Assembly: GCA_023935145.1 (NCBI GenBank)
Contig: CM043702.1
Span: 103,590,588 to 103,654,587 of the forward strand
DNA: 64,000 nucleotides
Direction: 5' to 3'
Origin: Bretschneidera sinensis
Taxonomy: Eukaryota > Streptophyta > Magnoliopsida > Brassicales > Akaniaceae
Shown: piece by piece, positions 45,246 through 56,733 of the stretch
How positions within the stretch are numbered: the stretch's first letter is position 1
Layout: each line of letters begins with the position of its first letter
The notes under the pieces: generated by a model
What the model was told of the DNA's origin: nothing
What the model saw: only the letters and a program-made list of their open reading frames with translations
The model's database searches: none
Translations under genes and position numbers: made by a program

Positions 45246-47163
45246 CGAACCCGAGTTTGCCAAGAAGCTTGCTTCCTTAGCAGATCTCTATGTGAATGAT
45301 GCTTTTGGGACTGCACATAGAGCCCATGCCTCAACTGAGGGGGTTACAAAATTCTTGAAGCCATCAGTTGCTGGTTTCCTTTTGCAAAAGGTGGGACTCC
45401 CAATTTCTTTTTGTCCGAGGAGATTGGATTTTTAATCTGTTGGCAGAATGTTTCGCAAAACTTTAGTATAATTATTAGATCATTTGTATATGAATTCATC
45501 ATTGCTTTAGTTATGACCCTACATCTAACCACTATTGGGTGCCATGATACATTGATATCCTGCAGAAACACAGTCTGAATTTTGTTGTGAAAATTTTAAT
45601 TACCAACCTCCCTTATTTATTAACATTCTCTGTTGTTAATGGTGTTGACTCTTGACCAGTCATAATTTAAAATATGCGAGTTTGTATTAGAAGTACTCGT
45701 GTTAGATGGAGTGCTACTCAAGTTAGGGTAGGTAATTGGAAAGAAGTCAAAGAACCATTCCTTCTTCTGCTGCATGCTTTTTTGGTTGTTAGAACTTACC
45801 ATGGATTGGGAATTAAGAATTATGTATCAACCATAAAGAAACTGACCTTGAATATGTTTATTCTCCATTAATCTTCATGTTATTAAATTATGATTCACTT
45901 TTTTCCTATCTTGTTTCAGGAGCTGGACTACCTTGTTGGTGCAGTTTCAACCCCAAAGAGACCATTTGCTGCCATTGTGGGTGGTTCAAAGGTCTCATCC
46001 AAGATTGGAGTTATTGAGTCACTCCTAGAAAAATGTGATATCCTATTTCTTGGTGGGGGAATGATTTTTACGTTTTATAAGGCACAAGGCCTCTCAGTAG
46101 GTTCATCCCTTGTAGAGGAAGATAAGCTCGAGTTGGCAACATCACTCCTTGCAAAGGCGAAGGCAAAAGGAGTCTCGCTTTTGTTACCTACTGATGTTAT
46201 AATTGCAGACAAGTTTGCTCCTGATGCAAACAGCAAGGTTCGTTTCTAAACAGATGCTCCAATATTTTTTGCTCCCAAAATCTTGTACTTTCTAAAAGTC
46301 TTGGATGCCATTGATGCAAAATAAAACCTGGTCAATTGTAATTTCTTGAAACAATTCTTGAATTTAAACCAAAGAATCCCCAAATTTAAATTCAATAATT
46401 GCTATATTTATATTTTTTCCATATGAACTTTTGGCACTCCATGAAAAAGGAATGAAAAATGGGTCTGCTCATTGCAGGTTGTGCCAGCATCTGGCATCCC
46501 TGATGGCTGGATGGGATTGGACATTGGGCCAGATTCTGTTAAGACATTCAGTGAAACTTTGGACACGACCAAGACCATAATCTGGAATGGACCAATGGGA
46601 GTGTTTGAGTTTGACAAGTTTGCGGTTGGAACAGAGGTATGCAAGAATTGCTTGATTGTGCCTTTAATTTTGAGGTTCTGTGGGTTTGTGCATGCGCGAT
46701 GTCAATAATCTCTTTCCGTGTTTCACATGTAAGTTCCAAGTTTGTGTGTGAATTCTATTGATTACACAGATCGTTCACTGATTACTGTAAGTTAAGAACA
46801 AATAGAACAAGCTACACTTTATGAAGTCACAAACTAAACACAATCCAACTTCATGCCATCATCCAATTTGAAATTTCCTTCCAGTCCTTACACCCTGTGT
46901 GTTTATGGATGAAGAGATGGTGTGGTGAATTAAAGTATAAATTCTTCTTTCAGGCTATTGCTAAGAAGCTAGCTGAGCTTAGTGGCAAGGGGGCAACAAC
47001 AATCATTGGAGGAGGAGATTCTGTTGCAGCCGTAGAAAAAGTAGGAGTAGCCAGTGTGATGAGCCACATATCAACTGGTGGTGGTGCAAGTTTGGAGTTG
47101 CTGGAAGGAAAGGAACTGCCAGGTGTCCTTGCTCTTGATGAAGCCGTACCAGTTGCAGTGTAA
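43578..47163 (+). CDS. PGK: Phosphoglycerate kinase, chloroplast precursor
   Basis: Transfers phosphate between 1,3-bisphosphoglycerate and ADP, or in reverse from ATP to 3-phosphoglycerate in the Calvin cycle in the stroma. Exons are 43578-44006, 44957-45034, 45130-45390, 45920-46237, 46478-46636 and 46954-47163. All introns are GT-AG and in phase 0, giving 484 residues with no stop or shift; plastid PGKs are about 480. Residues 1 to about 78 are a Ser/Thr/Arg-rich transit peptide; the mature part starts near [10 protein letters not shown]. Visible motifs: [11 protein letters not shown] (97-107, family signature), R119, SHLGRPKG (141-148), GWMGLDIGP (372-380), WNGPMGVFE (398-406), [11 protein letters not shown] (434-444) and [14 protein letters not shown] (455-468). 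The start is the only ATG giving a transit peptide in frame. Intron 1 is long (950 bp). Only intact host gene here. Confidence 0.97.
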
Positions 47164-50147
47164 GATTGATCCAATTTTTTCTCCATTTCCCATGATATTA
47201 TTAGATGAGAAATGAAAATGTTGTAGGAAGATATGAGTTCTTGTTGTAAATTTTTACCATTGCCTTAAATATTTCTGCCTTCATCCAAGCTTTTTTAAAA
47301 TAAATTGGTTCATTTTCATTATTTCTTTTCTCGAAGCTCATACTTACTATAATTGGTCCGAAGCATGATGACTAGAGAACTTGCCCCTTTTGTTAGTTCA
47401 ATCCAAACTGTTATTGGAATTTGGCTTCTTGGAATTGAACCAGCTTAGATTTTTTATCATTTGGCTTTGAAAATACTGCCCCAAATATTGCTGATAGGGG
47501 TTGCAGATTGAATGTGAAATGTGTGTATATCTTTCATTTGAGAAATTCTTTCCTCAGACTGTCTAATAGACTATATCTCAATTATGAGTTGTCACTTAAT
47601 TTAAAATTTTATTGGATTGTTGAGATTTTTTTAATCTGTAATATATATTTTTTAAATGGTGAAATTAGGCAGAGTCCAAGAATTTCACGGTTTGTGAATA
47701 GAACAGTAGCTTGTGCAGTCTCTCTCTCTCCACCAATGTTTACGGCAGGGATATTTCAAAGTGCCCCATGTGTAAAATTGACATCAAAGCTGTCGAAAGG
47801 GACATATAGAAGAGAGTTGATCACATAATCTCCAAAATATTTTAGCCAAAGATTTGAGAGGCCTTCATTGATTGTTAGACGCTAACCTTCTTTTAAATGG
47901 TCATTTCTCATCATATGGATCACACAATATTTTTTCTATATATAACACACACAAGGATCAAGGAAACTCATCAACTGGGCAAAGTTATTAAAAAAATATT
48001 AAAAATAATTTAAGAGAAAATATAAAGATAATTTTACAAAACAAAAAAAAAATATAAAGATAATTTTAAAAAACAGAAAAATATTTCTATTAAATTTGTT
48101 ATAATATTATTAATATAAATATTTTCATATAAAAATATTTAGATACAATATCGATACAATCATGATATAAACAATTTTTTTTTATTTAAGTAATTGCCAC
48201 TACTTTTTATTTCCAAAGAATTAAAACCCCAAATGAAGAAATGTTCTCCAGTAGAGAAACATGAATGAAAGAGACTGAAAGAGAAAAAATTATCACTTAT
48301 GCTTTATAGGTTTGGTTCTCGCCCTCCTCACTATAAATGTTTGGGTTTGAATCTTCATGCTTATTAAGATAGAAAAAGATTAATCTTATCCAGATATGAC
48401 ATGGCTCTATACTTGTTTCTAGTTCACTTGTAAGAGGCTCTAACGGTGTTAATATAAACGTCACCTCTTTCCCTCCAAACTTTTTTTTTTCATTAAAAAA
48501 TCATTTAGACTTATTTGTGGTTGGTCTTGAAACTTAAAAACAACAAAATTTACTAATATTTTATTTTTTTAATTCTTCAAATTTAAGATATATTGTAGAA
48601 GTCTAAGGTGTTGGAGATAATTTTTCATTTTTCTAAACTATCAATGGGGTACCTCATTAATATTAAAAAATATGTCAAAGTGTCCACACTTGTTCCTATA
48701 TAGATCTGTCCAGGGATGACAACAATTCGGGTTTGGAATGAAGAGTGTCATTTATCTTTACTCTTTTGTTTAGATAAACTATCAATGTCACCATTCCCAT
48801 CCTTGTCTTCGTCGGGGATTTCTTTTCGTCTTTTATCTTTGCCCCTGTAATATTTGGGGACTTAAATCCTTGTACCCGACTCTATTTATAAATGGTGATG
48901 GGGATTCAAAATTAACAAATACACGTAATTCTCGTTAACCCAAATGTTTTAATTGAAAAACTCAATTACACTAGATTTAAATAAAAAAAATTTACTCCAC
49001 AATATCTCTAGACAATCCAAAACATTATTAGACAATATCAAAATACAAAATAAATGTTCATCATTAATTTTTTAGTTATATAGCTAAAGATAATAATGTA
49101 ATTATCAATTCTATAATAATATATTTATAATAAATAAAAATATAATAGAGATTAAGATTTGGATACTAATCGGTCTCTTTTCTTCATCTCCATCCCTATC
49201 TTCCATAATCTACTTTAAACCCGTGAACATCGAGTTTTGAATTGTCATATCTTTATAGGGGCAGGGGCTTTCATAATCTCTAAATCTATCCGTGAGCGAG
49301 GATAAATTAAAATTATTAGTGGGGCATTTTAGAAAAAATCTACGATACGGCATACATTGACATGATTTAGTGTTTTTTTTGTTATCTGTAATGCCAAAGT
49401 GGTCAACGAAATGAATATAAGAAAGCATATATTATAGGTTTGCAAATTGGACCCGATATCACATCTGGGATTGTGCTGATTTGACCTTTTTTCCCCATCT
49501 ATTTCTTCTTTAAATATTCATTTCATTGATTTATATGTTCCACTTGATTTTGAATGCCAAATAATCAAGGGAAAATTATACTAACTACTCTATATTTTGG
49601 TTCATTTTTCGCTTACATCTTAATTTTTTGAGAAATGACAGAAACTTTTTTTATCTTATTCAACTTTGACATTTTTAAACAGAAACCACCATCTGTTAAG
49701 TCTTCTTTGAGTCAACACATTAGGTTTCAATCAAAAGTATTGTCTACCTTATTAATTATTTATGAAAACCTAAGAATACCATTCTTCTTCCTTCTCCCTC
49801 CATTCAACAACATAATAAAAAATTAAACCCAAAAAATTTCTAGCAGATTTTTTTCCCAAATTAAACCCAACAATAATATAAAAAATAAAAAATAAAAACA
49901 AAAATTCATATCATGTGGGTTCTTTCTTCTTCCTTATTCTTTTCAAAACTCAGCAACAACACAAAAAAAAAAGTAACAGATCTCGGTTCTTCATTTTTTT
50001 TGGAGTTTTCAAATCCCCCAAACAATTATTATAGTACTTGAGATTTCAATTCCTCATCTGAAATAGTTTATCATCGCAAAGATCAAGATCACAATCAGTA
50101 AAGTCATAATCAAGGAGCGCACTTGGACCATCGTCACCTTGAATCCC
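47164..50147. other. Gene-poor region downstream of PGK
   Basis: AT-rich DNA. 47164 to about 47320 is probably the PGK 3' UTR, with AATAAA-like TAAATAAATTGG near 47300. 47700-47810 reads DISKCPMCKIDIKAVERDI in one frame, which resembles the end of a RING finger, with no upstream domain; probably a gene fragment or chance. 48712-48900 (CAGGGATGACAACAATTCGG and G-rich text) looks like a decayed MITE of a common plant type. Nothing else is supported. Confidence 0.5.
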
Positions 50148-50402
50148 TCAAATACTCAGGTCATCTATGCTGTAATAATCATCCAAAAGTTGACCAAACT
50201 CATCTATCAAGAGACAATCAAACTCCGAACTAAAATTAAGATCATGCCCAGTTATAGGGGGCACCAATGACTCATCAACAAAACAACCCAAATCAAGTAT
50301 CTCCAGATCGACGAACATAATATCGAATCCTTCTTCGACCAAATCATCATTGACATTTGAAGCAAAACCTATTTTCATCAAATCACCACAATCATCGTCC
50401 AT
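50148..50402 (-). CDS. Small acidic hypothetical protein
   Basis: An 84-codon frame from ATG at 50402, beginning MDDDCGDLMKIGF and ending YYSIDDLSI. It is strongly acidic and rich in Asp, Leu and Phe, with no Lys or Arg beyond one residue, so it does not look like random AT-rich sequence. No signal peptide, membrane segment or family is recognised. The upstream side (plus 50403-50560) is purine-rich on the plus strand. It could be a small real gene, the last exon of an unrecognised gene, or chance. Confidence 0.25.
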   Translation of the reverse strand: MDDDCGDLMKIGFASNVNDDLVEEGFDIMFVDLEILDLGCFVDESLVPPITGHDLNFSSEFDCLLIDEFGQLLDDYYSIDDLSI

Positions 50403-52123
50403 ATTAAAACAGAAGCAAAAGCAAAAGTATCCAATTCGAGGACTGGTGATGGGGAACTATGCGATGCCTGAACAGCCTAGCGACGGCGAGGTGAGCCTCA
50501 ACGAAGGTTTTACACAAAGAAGGAGGGAAAGTGAGATGGGGAGTGATGCATAGAGAGTGAGAGAGAGAGTTGCAGAGAAAAGATGAGAAGGGAAATATAG
50601 GAAAGGAAGAATGAGAAAAAAATTCAAGGGTCGCGATTTGAGGAGAGAGAGAGAGAGCTTGGAGGAGGTGAAAATATTACGGAAATTACGGGTCTCTAAC
50701 TTTGTCTATGGCTATGTGCAGTGAACCAAACTAAATTTGAAAATTTTAATGGACAATTGCAATGAGAAAGAGATGAGAAATTAGGTTTAATTTTCTACAT
50801 CAGGTGAGAAAATGAGTGTAGAGCTTGATACCCTAAAAATGAATATTTTAATTTGAGTGTCTAGTTTCGATGCATTTCAGTATTTAAATTTTTATTTATT
50901 TATTTATTTATTTTTAGTATTGGGGTTTGTGGAGCTTGGAACCAAGTGAATGAAATAAGAATTAAGAGATGGAATGTGTCATGGGAGAAATGTTAAGTTT
51001 TAAAGTGTTTTGGGGTAGGTATTAGAAAAAAGAAAAAATTGAAGATTGTTTGTGCAATTAAGGAAAGAACTTAGTATAAATAGGGGTGAGAGACCAACAT
51101 TTTGTGCTGGAACTCTCTAAAGCCACCGAGAAAGAGAGTAGAGAAAAAGAGAAGAGAAGAGAAAAGAGAGAGAAGAGGGAAAAAATGGAAGAACAAGAGG
51201 ATGAAAAGGGAAAAGAGAGAGACTTTTTGCAAAAAAAAAAAAAAAAAAGAAGGTAAAAATCTTGTTCTTCTTTCTTTTTTGTTATAAATTTTGGCTGTTA
51301 AGCTAAAGATTTGAGTTTTTGAAGTGTGATTTAAAGAAATTCTTAAGGAAAAAGTTTGAAGAAAAAGGGTTGCTTTAAAAATGGGTTTTGTGCAAAGTTT
51401 TTGAAATTGGGAGTTTTAATGCTCAATTATTTCTCTTGGGCAATGTAAAATTTTTGACTTTAAACCCTTAAAAACTTGTATCTTTGAATAATTGAAAGGA
51501 TCTTTTGAAATCAAGAATAAATTTGGGAAAAAATGAGTTTTCAAAATGATTTTTTGCTGAAAAACAGGGATCTTAGATCAAATGCCCAATCGTTTGAATG
51601 ATTAACCTAAACCAAACAAGGGTCAAACCACTTCATTTAGTCTAATGAATGAAGCATTCAGTCGACTGAATGAAGAGAGTGAACTCTTTGGACCTTTTTA
51701 CATAGACAAAATCACACATCTAGTCGATTGGACCATGCTGATTTTTGAAAATTTGACTTTTTCCTTAGTTTTTGAGTGTGAAACTTTCCCAAAATGATTA
51801 TAATGTTTATATACATTTAAAGCAAGATTAAAACACCTTTAAAAGTTTAAATATACATGAAAATTAAAGTGTTTTTGAAACCCAAAGTAAATGATTTGGA
51901 AAAAGGGCTTAAAGTCTTAGCTTCTTTGACTTTTGGTTTTGTGCAAAGTGTGCTCTTAAGATTTAAAGTGTGCAAAACACCTTAAGGTTGCTAGTAATTG
52001 TTTTAAATGATTTAAAGTAATAAGATTAAGTGTTATCCTTTCTTAGGTACTAATGGGAAAATCCTTGGGAGACAAAGGAAGTAGTAGGATCGCGTAGCAA
52101 GGTATGTACGTCTTACCTTTAGT

Positions 52124-52171
<48 letters not shown>

Positions 52172-52213
52172 TGAGTAATAAAGAATAAAAATATGATCTA
52201 CTTTGATAAGTAT
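50403..52213 (+). other. Gene-free region with a probable old LTR
   Basis: About 50826-52100 has LTR-like traits: TTGATACCCTAAAAATG near 50828, a TATA box in GTATAAATAGGGGTGAGAG near 51074-51092, and a purine-rich leader (51110-51250). No coding domain was found, so it may be a solo LTR. A perfect 16-bp palindrome, ATTCAGTCGACTGAAT, is at 51656-51671, and a variant AGTCGATTGG at 51722. A (TG)n(TA)n microsatellite is at 52126-52170. Ends and target duplication were not identified. Confidence 0.4.
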
Positions 52214-53392
52214 TGTTGATCCATATTTGATTTTAATAATAACAAAACACTACTTAAATTGCACTAACAGTTTTAACTAAGTGTTTAAGATGTAAAAACA
52301 TTCAGTATAGAAACAAGATGCAAAAACAAAACATGTTCAGACACCAAAGGAAGATAGAAGATCTAGAATAGGCACTAAGGTAATTGAATCATATTGTAAA
52401 TCTCTAAAATTCAATTACTTAGCTTGATCTATGGCTCAATTTACAAAAGGTTTTGACAAAACTAAAATACAAAAATGTTTTTAAGTTAAAAACTATTTTG
52501 AAACAAAAATTGGGCTTAAAGACAACCCAGTCGACTAGGTCTCTATACCAGTCGATTGGAAAAAGGGACAGTAAATTCCCAGTCGATTGGGAAAAGGGAC
52601 AGTAAGTTCCCAGTCGATTGGGAAAAGGGACAGTAAGTTCCTAGTCGACTGGTAATAGGACCCAGTCGACTAGTAATAGGACCCAGTCGACTAGTAATTT
52701 AACCTAGTGGACTAGTCCTATGACCCAGTCGATTGGTACAAGGACTCAGTCAACTGGTAATTCGAAAATATGACTGTTTGAGACGCGGGACTTAAGCATT
52801 TAATGCTCTAAACCTACCAAATCAGTGTCTAATGGCCATATAAGACCAAGGCTATAAAACCCTCTTCAATGAGCATTTAAAAGAAGAGGATAACACATTC
52901 AATTCATACAATAGCTCATTAATTCTCAAAAGCCTTGAAAATTTTATTGTGAGCCAGAGATATTTTTCATTTGTAAAAACATTCATTGCTATCTCTCAAC
53001 CATTTGCTTTACAGTTAATATCATTTATTATAAAGAGAAAGAGTTGGTGTAACTCTTAGAGTGTTTAGGATTAAACACTTTTTTGTAACTTCCGTGAGGA
53101 ATGGATTGTTTGTAAGGTTTGTGCAACACCTGTGAAGTTGCTCGACTAACGATTAGTGGATTACTTCAAGGAGGTTTTTGAAGACAGTGGATGTAGGGTC
53201 GGAGAGATTCCGATATTGCCAAACCACTACAAACGGAGTTTGCATATTCTATTCTTTAACTCCTTTTATTTTCAAGCATATTATTTGTTTGTGTGTCTTG
53301 CTTATTAAACTATTTTAAAAACTTGCAAGTTAATTATTAAACAGTTTTTAAAACCCAATTCACCTCCCATTAGGTTTGAACCTCGGTTTACA
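52214..53392 (+). repeat. 5' LTR of SIRE-like element 2, with palindrome array
   Basis: 1179 bp, ending GGTTTACA. 52527-52757 holds about ten copies of CCAGTCGACTGG-type motifs. Exact AGTCGACT cores are at 52529, 52643, 52664 and 52685; AGTCGATT variants are at 52550, 52581, 52612 and 52727. Spacers of AAAAGGGACAGTAAGTTCC type lie between. The TATA box GCTATAAAACCC is near 52851, 90-320 bp downstream of the array. Confidence 0.85.
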
Positions 53393-53410
53393 ATTGGTAT
53401 TAGAGCTTCG
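53393..53410 (+). other. Primer-binding site of SIRE-like element 2
   Basis: ATTGGTATTAGAGCTTCG follows the LTR directly; it differs by one base from the initiator Met tRNA site. Confidence 0.85.
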
Positions 53411-53447
53411 TACTCAATTTCAGGCTGAAAATCCTTTTGTTGATCCG

Positions 53448-56394
53448 ATGGCATCTAATAGCTATATCGAAGGATATTCCTATACTAAGCCTCATTTGTT
53501 TAATGACTCCAACCATAACTACTGGAAAAATAGAATGAAAATCTTTATCGAAGGACAATATTACAATCTATAGAGAGTCATTAAATAAGGACCTAGAATT
53601 CCTATAAAGGAAATAACCATTGGAGAGATCAATCATACAATGCATAAACTCAAAACAGAGTTTAATGAAGAGGATTGTTGAATGACGTCTCTGAATAGTA
53701 GAACAACTATCATGTTACATTGCGCTCTAGATATCGTTGAATACAATAAAATTTATGCATGTATTTCAGCTAAAGAAATTTGAGATAAATTACAAGTTAC
53801 ATATGAAGGCACTGGTGAAGTAAAAAAAAAAAAAATTATCTGCTAGTATTCGAGTATGAATATTTCAAAATGTCTCCAAATGAAACTATTTCTCAAATAC
53901 ACTCACGTTTTACTACCATTGTTAACGGTTTAAAGCTTCTTGGTAGGAACATTGAGGAATTTGAACTAACGAGGAAGATCTTAAGATCTTTGTCATCCAC
54001 TTGGAAAGAAAAGAAGACGACTATAACGAAGGTCAAAGATATCGACAAACTTGATGTCGAAACACTCTTCGGATCACTATTGACATACGAGATGGAAGAA
54101 ATGAATCTTGTTATCAATGATGTTGAAAAGAAGAAAAAGTTAATTGCTCTTAAAGCCTCTACAAGCAACAAAGAGGACGAAAATGAAGAAGAGAATGAGA
54201 GTAGCAAAGAAGATGGTGAGATGGCATTAATCACCAAAAGGTTTCAAAAGTTCTTGAAAAAGAGCAAGAAACCTTACGCAAAGGATTCTATTCTGAAAAG
54301 GGAACCTCTTGTGTGTTTCGGTTGCAAAAAGCCCAGTCACATCAAAGCCGATTGTCCAACAACGAGCAAACCATATAAGAGCTTAAAAAGGAAAGTCATG
54401 ATTGCAACCATATGGAACGATGACGAAGAAGAAGAAACTTCAGACAATGAATTTGGATATGAGGAGATTGCCAACCTATGCTTGACGGCAATCGACGACG
54501 AAAATGAGGTATCAAATTCTTCACCTTCTAATAATAATAATAATATTAGTAGTGGTGAAGAATTAATTGATGTAATAAATGAGATGCATGAAGAATTGAA
54601 GAAACTTGATTCTAGAAATATGGCCCTTAAGAAGGAAGTCTCATCTCTTTCTAAAGAGATGGAAGGCTTAAAGGAGGAAAAAGAAAAACTATCTTCCATG
54701 CTTTATAACTCATCACAAGATTTTCTAAAAAATGAAAATGATATTTTGAAGAAGAAAATAATGGAATTGAATAGCACTATATCTAGACTTATGCTTGGAA
54801 AAGAAAAGCTAGATAAAATGCTATCTTGCCAAAGGTTAAGTGGAGGAAAATCTGGTTTGGGTTATTCTCCATTAGGCAAGCAAAAGTCAAAAGACACTGT
54901 TGGAAAACCACCCTTAAGATGATGCCCAGGAGGTGATCTTCCAAACACCCAAGTCTAGAGTGACTTGTATAAAGAAAAGAGACAGCAACCAATCAAAGCA
55001 AAAAAGAAAAGAACACAAGCAATTTGTTGACGAGGTTCGACAATATGCCTACGTCCCTGTGAGCTCCTCTGAGCTCTCTGCACTATCTTATCAATGGAGT
55101 TCTTTACAATCAGCAACACCTCTCCAAGAACTCAAAGGTTCTTGAAGAAAAAAAGAAGAAGAAGTAAAAGAAAGTGATAAGAACTAACCCTGGAATTTTC
55201 CCAAGAAAATTCCTATTACAAGCCATTTAATCTCCTTTCTATTCTACTCTCTCTTTCTAAACAACCAGCCTTTACAATGAGTCTCTCTTGTTTTGTATCT
55301 TTGCACTCTTACAATTGATCTCACTTTCAATCACAAGTTATGTTTCACATTTATCACATTGTGTCTTAGATTGAAGCTAGGTGACCCTTTATATAGTGCA
55401 CCAATTTCTTGACCAATCTTGAGGGTCATTATCCACCCTTAGATCTTGAGGACCAATCAACCTTAGTCCTCCATCAATCCTAAGTGATGTTGTGCATTTT
55501 GAACATGCCTCACATACCTAACAAAAGGCTGAACCAAATGGACCATGTGTGCCTTCAAGCCGCGGCCCAGAATAGGGCAAGCCGCAGCTCAAGGCAGGGC
55601 TGAACTTCCACCACTTGCATCCATTCTAGGCGCCGCGGCTTGGGGGAGGCTAAGCCACGGCGCACACCTCCTCCAGGACTCCTCTTTTGCTAGGTGTCGC
55701 ACCTTGGAAGACTTGGGCCACGGCGCACACTGGTGTGCACTTCATGCTGATTTTTCCTTTTTATATCTCCTGTTTAATCCTTTGACAAACTCCAACAGAC
55801 ACTTTGTTCATGAAAGCAACATGTGTGAATGAAGCCTCCACCTCCAAGGCCACTAGCAAGATTAAAAGAACTCCCTCAATATATGCTAGTAGGTCTAAGA
55901 ATGTAAATTTAAATCCTAATGCATATACTAGAGAGAAACATCTTAAAAATACACATGCATATATGTATGCTCGCACATGACATACAAATGCTAGGAATAA
56001 TCATTCAAGAAATGCACATACTAGAAATACACATCCTAGGAACTACCATTATGTATATCCTAGAGATAATATGTATGTTCATAGCTTACATGCTACAAGT
56101 GCACATTCTAAAAATTACCATTATACATTTCCTAGAGATAACATGCGTGTTCATAACTTTTATAGTAGAAACATGTATTCTAGGAATGCTTATCTAAGGA
56201 ACTATAGACATGTATATTTAAGAAATCCTAGAAACTTCAATAACTATTATCCTAGGATCATGCATCATCAACATGTCTACAATTATAGAGCACTTTATAA
56301 TATTAAGAAACTATGGGTCCCTAAAGGAACCATATTTTCTAGGACTAACCCCAAAGGACCCAAGAAATTTTGGTACATAAAAATGTAATTGTAT
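53448..56394 (+). pseudogene. Gag of SIRE-like element 2, split by a solo LTR
   Basis: Opens at ATG 53448 (MASNSYIEGYSYTKPHLFND) and has stops at 53572, 53587, 53678 and 53780 and a shift near 53830. It is then open from 53870 to 54897 (350 codons including solo LTR sequence): gag domain, CFGCKKPSHIKADCP zinc knuckle (54317), acidic region, long probable coiled coil. After the solo LTR (54898-55797) it resumes at 55803 with FMKATCVNEASTSK and the His/Tyr/Asn/PRN-rich segment (55960-56300), ending KKFWYIKM near 56388. Packaging function in the live family; dead here. Confidence 0.85.
54898..55797 (-). repeat. Solo LTR, 900 bp, inserted in gag
   Basis: Begins TGTTGGAAAACCACC and ends CAAACTCCAACA, so the ends are inverted repeats TGTTGGA/TCCAACA. 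Flanks are GACAC on both sides (54893-54897 and 55798-55802), a perfect 5-bp duplication. No internal region remains, as expected after LTR-LTR recombination. The strand is inferred from TATA box GCACTATATAAAGGG on the minus strand (about 55399-55385). A GC-rich stretch (55558-55740) upstream of it holds repeated GCCGCGGC, GCCGCAGC and GCCACGGC words. Family not identified. Confidence 0.85.
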
Positions 56395-56429
56395 ATCCTT
56401 GTGTAATGTAGATATGTCCCTACACCAAG

Positions 56430-56733
56430 GATAAATGTAACTATTGGTACCTTGACAGTGGATGCTCAAAGCGCATGTCCTGTGATCAAGCCATGTTCAA
56501 AGAACTAACACTAAGGGATGGCAGATACGTCACCATTGGAGACAACACAAAGATAAAGATCATCGGGCATGGTAAAGTTGGTAATGATTTCTCAACCAGT
56601 GATCATACTTTATATGTGCAAGGCCTTAAGCCAAATTTACTTAGTATTAGTAAACTATATGACAAAGGAAACAAAGTCATATTTGAAACCTCTTATTGTC
56701 TAGTAATAGACATCAAAAGTAACAAAATTAGTT
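56430..56733 (+). pseudogene. Protease start of SIRE-like element 2
   Basis: Reads YWYLDSGCSKRMSCDQAMFK (the copia protease active-site region, with Arg where His is usual) and goes on to DNTKIKIIGHGKVGNDFSTS and DIKSNKI. It ends at 56733, where the Athila-like LTR begins. It closely follows 32560-32300 of element 1. Confidence 0.85.

Larger units (their letters stand above)
52214..56733 (+). mobile_element. SIRE-like copia element 2, 5' part
   Basis: Same family as 25795-35787, here on the plus strand: LTR (52214-53392), PBS, gag, protease start. The remaining pol lies beyond the Athila-like insertion at 56734 and outside the window. A 900-bp solo LTR interrupts gag at 54898. It begins TGTTGATCCATATTTG after AGTAT (52209-52213), so the target duplication cannot be checked here. 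Sequence identity with element 1 is visibly lower in the LTR than in gag. Confidence 0.85.

Noticed and set aside
51102..51287. Lys/Arg-rich 61-codon frame
   Set aside because: Translation of a purine-rich leader-like stretch ending in poly-A.
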